A stretch of 64,000 nt of DNA. Source: Ettlia oleoabundans. Its lineage: Eukaryota; Chlorophyta; Chlorophyceae; Chlamydomonadales. Shown here in pieces: positions 32,433-41,421 of this stretch. The DNA lies in contig JAAMXP010006573.1 in assembly GCA_019693395.1 (NCBI GenBank), positions 10,001 to 74,000 of the forward strand, read 5' to 3'. Under the pieces are notes generated by a model. It worked only from the letters and a program-made list of their open reading frames with translations. It ran no database searches and was not told the DNA's origin. Made by a program: the position numbers and the translations under genes. Numbering within the stretch: position 1 is the first letter of the stretch; each line of letters begins with the position of its first letter.

Positions 32433-33146
32433 TGATGTGTTGATTTTTTGTTTTTTTTTTTAATTAAAAAAAAAAACAAAAAATCAACAGGTAGGATTTT
32501 CTTTTTTCAATAAAAGAACATCCCGAAAGTCTTTTAACTATCTAGATTTTTAATTAGTAAACCTTAGGAAAAAGCAAAAAAGGTTTAAATTATTGATAAA
32601 AAAATTTTTTTGTTACCCATTGATTTTTTGTTTTTTTTTTAATTAAAAAAAAAAAGCAAAAAATCAAATGGTAGGAAACAGTCTTTTTGTTTCCGTTTTT
32701 TTTTTCAAAAAAACGGAACGGAAAGGAAATCAACCTCTCTCATCCAACTCTTAAAAACAAACAAGCCAAAATCTAGTAATTTAGAAATTAAAGATTAAAA
32801 AAAAACGTTAAAACACTTCTATGTCTTAAGGAAAACCAACGTCTTGTTTGCTTTTTAAAATCAAACAGGTAATTGGCCCTAAAAAAGCTCTGCACCGTCC
32901 TAGAACTTTTCAGGAAAGATTAAAGGAATTCTAAGTGAACTTTTAATAAACGTGAACAATGCCTTAAAAGACTTTCCAAAAAACAAGTAAAAACTCCTGA
33001 TTTTTTTAACAAAAAACTACACCAAAAAGAAACACTTTTTATCTTTTATAGTTTTTTGTTGTTTTATGTTATAATATTATGTAAAATAAACCTTTTTTCA
33101 TTAAAAAAGCGTTTAAAAAAATTTTTAAACTTCCTACAAGTTTGCT

Positions 33147-34322
33147 ATGAAAAATGAAAATTTCAAGTGGCCAAAAATCCTTGTCCAAATTGGTCTTGTT
33201 GTTGTTACGGTTTTTTCTTTTTTTACTTTTCGCATTAATAGAGGATTCTTTCACAAAACACTTATTGAAACACCAGTAATATCACCTACTGTTGTAGCTC
33301 AATCTGCGAGTTTTGGGGAGAGGATGAGTGAACCTATGGCTGAAATAAACAGGCCGATTGAATCTCTGGCAGAACTTAAAGCGGACGATTTTCTTGAGAT
33401 ACATCAAGAAAAAAAGTCGGATCTATTGCCAGAAAAAGCCACTTGGGCAAATGCACCCGACCTCCCTGAAATAAGAATTCCGTATCAAGAAAAAAACGTC
33501 TTGCGAGAAAAGACTTCAAGCTTTTCCATAGGTTTAGGAGGCAGCCTTCGATTTGAATCTCGAATTTCAAAATTAAAAAACAGATCAATACATAAATTAG
33601 AACCTTTCGAACAAAGAGCCCTTGGGTTACTAAATCAAGCAAAAAACAATTTGGTTCCTGTTGCGGATCTTGCCTCGCTTTGGGAATCCTATGCCCAAGA
33701 TTATCTCGAAGATTTTCAAAAGAATTTTAAAGACACACTTTCACACTATAGAATAAAGAGTCTTGCGTTTACAGAGTTTACACAAGAGGGAATTATACCA
33801 GAAAATATGGCGGGGATTAGTGCACTAACAGAGTCGGTGGCTCGGCCTTGTGTTCGTATAAACAAAACGAGATTTCACCAGCTATTTGGGAGTGATGTAA
33901 ACACAACGGCTCATTTAGAACGCATAAAGAAGATTCACCAAGGTAGGGCTTTATTAACAAGATTAAGTCAAGGTGAGGAGACGTTAACGAAATTAGAAAA
34001 AGTGCTCTCTGAATTCTCTGAATATTCACAACCAATTTCTACTATTAGTTGGGAAAGGGGATTAAGTCCTGTTGCTGTGGTTTTTGCAAAACCTGTTGTA
34101 ACTCAAATAAAATGTGTCGTTTCTTACGATTTTTCTACACAAAATGTCTTAGTAGGTGTTGGAAACGACAAATTTGTCCCGTTTTCTGAAAAAAGCCCAC
34201 ATTATGGAATCCTAACAGGGGTTTACTATGGTCATAAATTCGAATTGGTATCTGGAAACGGTTTTTGCCACTATAATGGCTATGGATTGCATGGTTTTAT
34301 TGGGTTAGGGGTTCGTTTTTAA
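33147..34322 (+). CDS. Unrecognised protein with N-terminal membrane anchor (orf391)
   Basis: 391 residues, no family recognised. After KNENFKWPK a single hydrophobic stretch (ILVQIGLVVVTVFSFFTF, about residues 10-27) suggests a signal anchor or Sec signal. The middle is charged and probably helical. The C-terminal 80 residues are richer in Gly, Tyr and aromatic residues (GILTGVYYGHKFELVSGNGF, ending GFIGLGVRF), like a beta-rich fold. It is the first of four same-strand ORFs in the accessory block, with 54 bases to the next. No Shine-Dalgarno is seen. Length and even codon use argue for a real gene; function unknown. Confidence 0.65.
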   Translation: MKNENFKWPKILVQIGLVVVTVFSFFTFRINRGFFHKTLIETPVISPTVVAQSASFGERMSEPMAEINRPIESLAELKADDFLEIHQEKKSDLLPEKATWANAPDLPEIRIPYQEKNVLREKTSSFSIGLGGSLRFESRISKLKNRSIHKLEPFEQRALGLLNQAKNNLVPVADLASLWESYAQDYLEDFQKNFKDTLSHYRIKSLAFTEFTQEGIIPENMAGISALTESVARPCVRINKTRFHQLFGSDVNTTAHLERIKKIHQGRALLTRLSQGEETLTKLEKVLSEFSEYSQPISTISWERGLSPVAVVFAKPVVTQIKCVVSYDFSTQNVLVGVGNDKFVPFSEKSPHYGILTGVYYGHKFELVSGNGFCHYNGYGLHGFIGLGVRF

Positions 34323-34376
34323 TTAACGAATACTTTGACTTTTTTTTTTAATGAGACAAAAGCAAAATACATAGAT

Positions 34377-34823
34377 ATGACACAAAATTCAAAAGAAAAA
34401 ATTCAATTAATTTTAAAAACTTTAGAAACTATTGCCAACATGCCAACTAGTACTGAGAGAGATTTTTATCAGGCAATGTTCAACTCTTTGGCCACAACTT
34501 TTCCAAGACCAAGAGCCCATCCTATTGCTTTGAGGGTTTTTGAAGAATGGATAGACGAAACCCTTGTAGTGCCCTCATACGAAGAAAGGGATAGTGTTGG
34601 CGTGACTCTTACGGATCTCTATACAAATTACCAGGAATATCACCAAGAAAAAATGGGGGGTTCTGAGATTAACGTAAAAGCTATATCTCGTAAAAACTTT
34701 AAAACAGCTTTAAGCTATGTCCTTATCAAAATTCGAGGGCATAGTACCCTTTTGTTTGAGGGTGAGAGGCCGGTTGTTTTACTTGGAGTCGAGTTGAAAA
34801 AACAAATTGTAATGAGGGCATGA
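34377..34823 (+). CDS. Unrecognised small protein, possible primase-type wHTH domain (orf148)
   Basis: 148 residues from ATG 34377; an alternative TTG at 34335 is less likely. The central part, VTLTDLYTNYQEYHQEKMGG followed by ISRKNFKTALSYV, resembles the pattern (L..LY..Y..W/Y....G.....S...F...L) of the helix-turn-helix domain at the end of phage and plasmid primase-helicases. This is a motif-level resemblance from memory, not a database match. If right, it would be a fragment or stand-alone DNA-binding domain derived from a mobile element. Second gene of the accessory run. Confidence 0.55.
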   Translation: MTQNSKEKIQLILKTLETIANMPTSTERDFYQAMFNSLATTFPRPRAHPIALRVFEEWIDETLVVPSYEERDSVGVTLTDLYTNYQEYHQEKMGGSEINVKAISRKNFKTALSYVLIKIRGHSTLLFEGERPVVLLGVELKKQIVMRA

Positions 34824-34905
34824 AATGAGAAGATTTCTATAAAAAAAGAAGAAATGATTTGGAAAGATCTTTTTCCTTTGCTCTTTCCGTAAATTGAGGA
34901 AAACT

Positions 34906-35733
34906 ATGACTAAAAAACAAAAAAAAATTGTAAAAGCTCTCTCCTTTTTCGAAAATCATTTTGAACAAAATGACCTGAAACAAAAACAAAAATTTTCACA
35001 CCGTTTTGAAAATCAAATAATTCTTAATTATTTAAGAATTTCAAATTATTACTTTGAAATCCACCTTCACCAACTTTTTTCAAAAATCGACTCTTTCTTC
35101 TCGGAAAAACAAGAAAAACCTTTTAATAAAAAAAATGAAGAGTTTTTAGAACCTCGTAGTTTACTTGTTTTGACGAGACTCTTTCGGGTTTCCTTAAAAC
35201 AAGTAAACCATTCTTTGTACGACGAAGAAATAGATAAAATTGCACAAACTCATATAGATTTGATAAATCTTTCGGTAAATATTTTCATGTTTTCCGATCA
35301 AGAAGAAATAGATAAAAATGTACAAACTCAAATAGATTTGATGAATATTTCGGTAAAGATTTGCAAGTTTTCCGATCTTGAACTGCTAGAGACGAAAGTT
35401 CGTGAATCTTTTGTTAATGTCAAAAACAGCCTCAAGTTCTTATGTTTTCTTTTCGATGTAAGGCAAAAACACGTTGACGAATTACTGAGTAAGGTTAAAA
35501 AGAGAAAAGTAAATTCTCTCGATAAAAATGAAAATTTTGATTTTTTTTCATTTTTATCGAGAGATGAAAGTTTTTTGACTTTACTCTTTTTAGATCAGGC
35601 AATTTTACAAATTTTAGAGACTAATATATCTTGTTTATGGGAGATTTCATCTATTTTACATAAAGTATACAAAATAAAAATGATGGATCAGGAACGTCGC
35701 CTATTGCAAGAACTTAGAAAATTGTTGGAATAA
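34906..35733 (+). CDS. Unrecognised helical protein with internal 26-residue tandem repeat (orf275)
   Basis: 275 residues from ATG 34906, which follows GAGG by 7 bases. No family recognised. The sequence is Lys/Phe/Leu-rich and mostly helical. Bases 35224-35301 are repeated at 35302-35379 (78 bases), giving two copies of EEIDK..QT.IDL.N.SV.I..FSD. The copies differ at several positions, so the duplication is not recent. A broken partial copy of the gene lies at 32313-32432 upstream. It is 82 bases after orf148 and 18 bases before orf641, consistent with one transcript. Confidence 0.6.
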   Translation: MTKKQKKIVKALSFFENHFEQNDLKQKQKFSHRFENQIILNYLRISNYYFEIHLHQLFSKIDSFFSEKQEKPFNKKNEEFLEPRSLLVLTRLFRVSLKQVNHSLYDEEIDKIAQTHIDLINLSVNIFMFSDQEEIDKNVQTQIDLMNISVKICKFSDLELLETKVRESFVNVKNSLKFLCFLFDVRQKHVDELLSKVKKRKVNSLDKNENFDFFSFLSRDESFLTLLFLDQAILQILETNISCLWEISSILHKVYKIKMMDQERRLLQELRKLLE

Positions 35734-35751
35734 AAAAAACTAGTTGCAATT

Positions 35752-37677
35752 ATGAAAAACCAATTAAAAAAAGAACCAGATATTCTTTTGACACCTATGA
35801 AAGAAATTGAACCGGTCAAAAAAGACTTTTGGGGTTGGCTTCGAGTATTCTTTTACTCTTTAGTGTTAGCTGTTCTAATACAAGTCAAGCCCGCGCATGC
35901 GGGCAAAAATACGGCGCATAATTCAATTGTTCCAGTTACAGGACAAGCTGCTGTGCGGGCCGATAATTTGTATTTAGCACCTTCTCGTTCGTTACTAGCT
36001 TCAAAAACTCTAAAAAAACAAATAAAACAACTTGAAACACAGACTTATCAACCTAAAAGCCAACTCCAAGTACAAGGGGGGGGGTTGCGACAAGATCAGG
36101 TAGAAGCTAAAAATAGAAAACGTGTTCAAGTTCAAGCAATTAAAACTCTTACAAAAACGGCGTTTTCTGGAGACGATGATGGTCGCTCTGAAGAAAATTT
36201 TAAGCCAATGTTCGATGCTTTCGAGAATCCGAAAAGATCTCATTTAATAAGTGCACTGAACGAGTTTTACAAAGAAAATAAAAAGCTTTTTAAGGAGCGG
36301 GACGATACCAGTCATTTACCTTTGGTGGTAGTTGAACTGGAACAAAATTTACGGAAAACTCTTATTCCTATGGTTGGGAATTGGGGTCAATTATTGGTTA
36401 TCCCAGAAATGGAGTACGATTTATCCAAAAAACTTCTAGATGTTCACCTTTCAAAAATTACCCAAATAACTCAAAAAATGCGTGCTTTTCTAATCAGTAA
36501 TTATGAACCATTAGATGATAATCCGGTTTATAATTTTATTTTTTGTCGGCCTCCTTTAAAAAATTGGACAGAACATCCCAAATTAAAAAATAATGTTGAA
36601 TTTTTTTTAGATGTCTATAGACAAGAAAAAAAGAACAGAGAAAACAATTTTGAGCGGCTTTTTGCTTGGTTGGATTCTCGTTCCAATACTAATTCTTTTT
36701 TAAATCAATTAAAAACTAAACCAGAAGCATTTTATAAAAACCCAACAACGAAAGCCTATTTGGTCCCTCCGCATTTTTCGGCGCTACGAGAAACGGCTGA
36801 AGACGTAATGTCGAAATATAAGCGTAACAGAATGGAAATTCTTTCAAAATTTTCTTTCCTTGTAGAAAAAAACGGGAGTGGTTGCTTTCAAACCGATCTT
36901 TTAAACCCAAAAACAAAAAAAACTCTTCTGGATTTAGCTCACGATTATACAACAGCCGCAGGATTGGAACGGCGTTCAGCGCAACGCGACGTTTCTGGTA
37001 CGGACTATTCTTCTAATGAGTTAGATTGTTTTAATCAAATAAAAGAAAATTTCAGAGATTTTTTTCTTGGGTATCCAAAGAGAGTCAAATTCCGACCTGG
37101 AACAAGTTTCACGCGTGCACAAAATCAAATTATAGAGTTGGCAAACAAGTATAATAATCAAATGCTTCTAATCCCAGATCAAGATAAACAAGCAGCACAA
37201 GATTTCAAAAATAAAATCAACAACGAGATTGATGAACTAGTTTTGGGTAATCTAAAAAAAACAAATTATATGTTGCAGGTCTTTTTATTAGAATCCTTCA
37301 CCCTTCCAATTGAAGCGTTAGAGGACTACACGCGCCTTGCTAAGATAGTCTCAGATCATGAAAAAAATGCTGCAGCGCTTTCTAAAAAAGCTTGTGACAT
37401 TCTTGATGCTCGATTAACTATGACTCTTGAAAAATCTCCAGAAAACAACAAAATTTTAAAAAATGTAGCATCATTTTATTCACCAGGTTATTTTATAGAT
37501 ATGGGTGAAATTCAAATTATAAACTGGGTAACCTTATGTCAAACTATTTCTGCGTGGCGGACTCGTGGTCTTTTCTTTTCGGATATTCTTCTAGCAGATC
37601 CCTCTCTTTTCAATAACAGAATAGCCCAAAAATATTTTAACTACTTAGAATCTCATTCTCTAATTATTGAACCTTAA
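35752..37677 (+). CDS. Unrecognised protein with Sec-type signal peptide (orf641)
   Basis: 641 residues, no family recognised. The N-terminus has a basic segment (VKKDFWGWLR), a hydrophobic core (VFFYSLVLAVLIQV) and an AHA-G cleavage-like site at about residues 49-52. The mature part may thus enter the thylakoid lumen or intermembrane space (inference). The remainder is hydrophilic and predicted helical with two cysteines near residues 271 and 384. The frame stays open for 67 further codons after the TAA stop, to TAG at 37879. This suggests a recent nonsense truncation or readthrough. Last of the four accessory genes. Confidence 0.65.
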   Translation: MKNQLKKEPDILLTPMKEIEPVKKDFWGWLRVFFYSLVLAVLIQVKPAHAGKNTAHNSIVPVTGQAAVRADNLYLAPSRSLLASKTLKKQIKQLETQTYQPKSQLQVQGGGLRQDQVEAKNRKRVQVQAIKTLTKTAFSGDDDGRSEENFKPMFDAFENPKRSHLISALNEFYKENKKLFKERDDTSHLPLVVVELEQNLRKTLIPMVGNWGQLLVIPEMEYDLSKKLLDVHLSKITQITQKMRAFLISNYEPLDDNPVYNFIFCRPPLKNWTEHPKLKNNVEFFLDVYRQEKKNRENNFERLFAWLDSRSNTNSFLNQLKTKPEAFYKNPTTKAYLVPPHFSALRETAEDVMSKYKRNRMEILSKFSFLVEKNGSGCFQTDLLNPKTKKTLLDLAHDYTTAAGLERRSAQRDVSGTDYSSNELDCFNQIKENFRDFFLGYPKRVKFRPGTSFTRAQNQIIELANKYNNQMLLIPDQDKQAAQDFKNKINNEIDELVLGNLKKTNYMLQVFLLESFTLPIEALEDYTRLAKIVSDHEKNAAALSKKACDILDARLTMTLEKSPENNKILKNVASFYSPGYFIDMGEIQIINWVTLCQTISAWRTRGLFFSDILLADPSLFNNRIAQKYFNYLESHSLIIEP

Positions 37678-37881
37678 ATAAAAGCAAAAAAGACTGACAC
37701 TCTTTTTAAACTTGTTAACTCTTTTTGTTATTCACTCAAAACAATATTTCAAGAACTAGGCGTAAGCGTGAATCAAATTCCCACAAACTACCAAGTATCA
37801 TGGAAAATGTGGCGATGTTTTTTAGCACTGATCAATCATTTAGGGGTGAATTTTTCAAGTTTTACAATGCGGGTTATTTAG
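37678..37881 (+). pseudogene. In-frame continuation of orf641 after its stop
   Basis: 67 codons in the same frame as orf641 without a stop (DTLFKLVNSF, VSVNQIPTNYQVSWKMWRCF, ending FTMRVI). In an A+T-rich non-coding stretch a stop would be expected much sooner. I read it as the former C-terminus. Confidence 0.5.
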
Positions 37882-37882
37882 C

Positions 37883-38077
37883 CTAATGTTCAGGGAATCC
37901 TTTTAGAGTTTTTTTAGTAAATAAATCCGTCATTTTTTTTGTCCTAGCGATCTCGTTTGGTTTCAGCTCTTGATATGCATTTGATAAGCCACTCCTAACA
38001 GTACCTGCCCTAGCGGTCTTCTTTGAAAAATTAGACCTCTCTTGAAAATGTCTTTTAGTACTAAAAGACATTTTCAA
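37883..38077 (-). other. Short open frame of uncertain status
   Basis: 64 codons (KKTARAGTVRSGLSNAYQEL, ending KGFPEH), one base from the end of the orf641 extension on the other strand. Its start lies inside a palindrome. The composition looks protein-like but no family is recognised; it may be a relic. Confidence 0.3.
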
Positions 38078-38384
38078 GAACCAGTACGTGATTTCTATAA
38101 ATTGTAGAGGGTTAAGGCTGGGGGTCTAGTAGATAGTAAACTATTGACAAATAATTCTTTTTTATCACCGTCTTGACATCGAAGGGAAGAAGACTTTAGA
38201 CTAGTAAACAGAGCAGCTGTTTGTTTTTATTGCTTTGTTCATAATCAAGTAATTTAAAGTTTAAAAATTAAAAATACTAATAAAAAGCAAAGTTTGAATA
38301 ATTGACTTATTTTCTCATTTCCCGTTCCGGGAGAACTTTTTTTCCGAAACGGGAAGAAACTAATTTTTTGAACGGAAACGGAAA

Positions 38385-40868
38385 TTATGAATTAGAAAAC
38401 GAGGGTAATTTCATTTTTGAATTTCCAGGCCAAACAAAACCACCACGTTTTGGTATTAAAGAAGGTTCTATTAGTTTTTGTTCTTTTCCTTTTTCATTTC
38501 TACTTTGTTGAAATTGCCATAATTCAAAATTTGCAGGAAGTGTGACAAAATCGTGGGCAGCCAAACCTTCTTTTGCTTTATCGTCAAGGGTTTGATAGAG
38601 TGTAACATACGGGATAGCTGAATCTCGGTTTGAAGTTTTCAGTTTTTCTTGTGAAAGCGGCCAGACAGTAAATTTAATTTTCTGTCCTTGTTTGCTTTTC
38701 CGTAAAAAGTCTTTTTGCGGAACAGACAGCTGAGAAAATTTTCGACGAATTTCGGGCTCAATATTTACTTTATACCCAGCCACTGTTCTTGGAAGAAATT
38801 TGTTGGTAATTACAAATTTTCGTAAATGTTCATCCCAACCAGCATAAAGAGGTTTATTGACAAAGTCATTTCTTCTTCCAAAACGCTCTGTAGATCTTTT
38901 TTGTAAATCTTCGGAATTTTTAGTTTGATTCTTTAATTCTTCATGATATGGCGAAAAAGTTTGTTTTTCAGAAAACTCATACAATGGTTGATCAAATTTT
39001 AAAACGGTCTGATTTTCTTGAGATTCAGAATCGATTTTGATTGTAAATAAACGTCGTACTGACCGAAGAGTTCCCTTAAATTGTTGATTATAAACCTTAT
39101 TCGAAAAACTTTTTGCACCATCAAAAAAAGATTCAAAAATGTCACTATAGGGAATTTTAGAATAAGATCTTAATGAATCATAATAAGATTCTAACATTTT
39201 TCTTCTTGTGTATAAATCAAGTTCCTGCGAGGCGCTTAGTTTAAAATTTTGAGGTTGTCGGTTTAAAAAGAAATCAATATCTAGAGCTAGAAGACTCTTA
39301 TAAACCGGATTTGAATAATATTTGTCTTTTATTTTTTGCTCAATCTGGCTTTCAATTTGTGAGTTCTTTCGAAGATAATCTGAGGGAAAACTCGTAGAAT
39401 AGAGAGATTGATATGGAAATATAAAATTGTCAAGATCTTCCGTCTTACGATCATAAAATTCAAGATAACGTTTTACAATTTCAGATTTCGTGTCGAGTTC
39501 ACCCCAACCTAAAGCTGGAGTTGTTTCAGACAGAAGACGATTCATTTCGAGTTTTTGTTGTAATGTTGATTGTGATTCGATTTGAGGTTTCTTTTGTTTT
39601 TTAAAAATTTTTGACAAAGCAAATAACCCGCTTCGCGAATCCGCAATTCCAGATATTTTTCCAGTTCGTGTTGTCCAATCAAATTCACCTCGATAATTTA
39701 AATCTTCAAAACTTAAAGCTTCTGATATTTCAGGAGGCGTTAATGTTAAATACTCACCACGATCAAATGGTGAGAGATCTAGATCAATATACTGATAATT
39801 ACTTTCTACGCCTGATAACCCAGTGATGCCTCGAGCATAATCTTTGACACGAGTTTGATCTAAAAGTGTATTCTTAAACACACTATCTTGTGAAACAAAA
39901 CCTAATGGTCCTGTTACTAGATACTCAAAACCATAAAATGGGATTGAAGTGAGACAGAAGGCTAACGCTAATACAAAAGTTGTTTTATTGGTCCATTGTA
40001 TAAATGAACTTGTAAATAATGGGGTATAAAAAATAACCCAATTCTTGACTTGTAGGAAAAAAAATCCCCAAATACCAGTAAAAACAATAGATCCACTTAC
40101 AATACCAACGAGATACATAAAATGAGTAAACAAACTCGAAATTGAGCTAGTACTAGAAAAACTTTCTAAAATTGTCACATTTGAGCTGAGTGTAAGATTT
40201 CCTAGATATTGAAAAACAGAGGTTTGTTCACACCAAGCTAATAGGAAACTTGTCAAAAAGAAATTTTTATATTGTGGGTGAAACCAGTCTTTTAATTGTT
40301 TTAAGGGTTCCACCGTCATTGAATAAATAATTCTGAAAATGAGAATAACCCCAATCAGATAATTCAATGGTTCCAAAATCAGCCAGGGAAGTAAAATTTG
40401 GCGAAGACCAAATACTGTACAAGTTAAAAACAAGAATTGACCGATAAGATAGCCCCCAATGGAATAAACACCAGAAGGGATTCCTTGAATTAAGAGTCTC
40501 CGAACAGTGATAATATGAACCACAGAAAGTGGTAAACATAAGAAAAAGCTATTGAAAAACCCTAAAAGGAACTTATTTTGATGTAAATCCGGGATCTCTA
40601 AAAATTCAAAAAAAACTTTTGATGGAGTTTCTAGGAAAAAAGTTTCTTTAAAAAGAGAAGAGGAAAATTCAGGTAAAACTATCGGTAAAAAACTAAAATC
40701 TCGAATCCACTGAAAACTTACAATATACAGTAACCCACTTTGAATTGTTTTGAGAAGAAACAAAAAGGTTTCATAAATAAAAGTGGATAATGTGAAATTT
40801 TGATCAAGCGAATCACTAATAATATTGAGAGTTTCTACATAATCTCGAATTGCAGTTACAAAAGACAT
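38385..40868 (-). CDS. ycf1: Ycf1 (Tic214), inner-envelope translocon protein
   Basis: 827 residues. The N-terminal third has about six membrane segments and conserved algal Ycf1 blocks (MSFVTAIRDYVETLNIISDS, IPSGVYSIGGYLIGQF, LAWCEQTSVFQYLGNLTLSS). The C-terminal part is hydrophilic and variable, with RTVAGYKVNIEPEIRRKFSQ and the VWPLSQEKL region. Ycf1 is a subunit of the TIC import complex in algae and plants. It is short compared with land-plant versions but normal for this group. The end, KRGGFVWPGNSKMKLPSF, is the typical chlorophyte C-terminal signature. The gene stands between the accessory block and cysT. Confidence 0.92.
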   Translation of the reverse strand: MSFVTAIRDYVETLNIISDSLDQNFTLSTFIYETFLFLLKTIQSGLLYIVSFQWIRDFSFLPIVLPEFSSSLFKETFFLETPSKVFFEFLEIPDLHQNKFLLGFFNSFFLCLPLSVVHIITVRRLLIQGIPSGVYSIGGYLIGQFLFLTCTVFGLRQILLPWLILEPLNYLIGVILIFRIIYSMTVEPLKQLKDWFHPQYKNFFLTSFLLAWCEQTSVFQYLGNLTLSSNVTILESFSSTSSISSLFTHFMYLVGIVSGSIVFTGIWGFFFLQVKNWVIFYTPLFTSSFIQWTNKTTFVLALAFCLTSIPFYGFEYLVTGPLGFVSQDSVFKNTLLDQTRVKDYARGITGLSGVESNYQYIDLDLSPFDRGEYLTLTPPEISEALSFEDLNYRGEFDWTTRTGKISGIADSRSGLFALSKIFKKQKKPQIESQSTLQQKLEMNRLLSETTPALGWGELDTKSEIVKRYLEFYDRKTEDLDNFIFPYQSLYSTSFPSDYLRKNSQIESQIEQKIKDKYYSNPVYKSLLALDIDFFLNRQPQNFKLSASQELDLYTRRKMLESYYDSLRSYSKIPYSDIFESFFDGAKSFSNKVYNQQFKGTLRSVRRLFTIKIDSESQENQTVLKFDQPLYEFSEKQTFSPYHEELKNQTKNSEDLQKRSTERFGRRNDFVNKPLYAGWDEHLRKFVITNKFLPRTVAGYKVNIEPEIRRKFSQLSVPQKDFLRKSKQGQKIKFTVWPLSQEKLKTSNRDSAIPYVTLYQTLDDKAKEGLAAHDFVTLPANFELWQFQQSRNEKGKEQKLIEPSLIPKRGGFVWPGNSKMKLPSFSNS

Positions 40869-41421
40869 AAAATAAGTGTATTTCTAATTTAAAAATCGTG
40901 TTTCTATAGACATTTCAAAAAACGATACGTAAAAAACTGAAAAAACTTAGAAGAAACCAATGTCAAGTCATTGCCAAATAAAGAATACTTGGCTTACTCT
41001 TTATTTTTCTCTTCCCTTTTTAAGAAAAAGGTTTTTGACTATTTAAAATCAAAACTTTCAATTCTCCACTTCTTTAAAAAGAGTGTTTTAAGGAGCAATC
41101 CCCCCTCCTTTTTGTTTTAAACAGGTCAGAGGTTTAAGACTCAATTTAATTTGCCCAAAAATGGGTTTTACAAAAAGAGAAATCACGATAAGAGCATTGT
41201 TTTTTGTTAAAATTTTTTTGTTAGAAAAAAGGAGGTATCACTTTTTTAATGAATCCTTTTCTGTTGCAAAAAATTTTCTTGGTCTTTCCTTTTTTTTTTT
41301 TGAAAAAAAAGGAAGAAAAATTCTTTTTCGAAAAGTTATTATTAGAAAAAAGGTTTTGGATATAGGTTCAATTGGTCCCAAACAAAATTCGCCATGGCCC
41401 AAGACAGAAAACGGATTTTTT
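40869..41421. other. Spacer ycf1-cysT
   Basis: No gene recognised. Long T/A runs form an imperfect hairpin at about 41284-41316 (CTTCCTTTTTTTT arms on one strand). Confidence 0.45.

Larger units (their letters stand above)
37678..38384. other. Spacer between accessory block and ycf1
   Basis: It contains the orf641 continuation, the short minus-strand frame and a palindrome at about 38041-38078 (CTTGAAAATGTCTTTTAGTA arms). A third copy of the AATCAAGTAATTTAA repeat is at about 38242, and a hairpin at about 38319-38354 (CCCGTTCCGGG ... CGAAACGGG). No confirmed gene. Confidence 0.5.
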
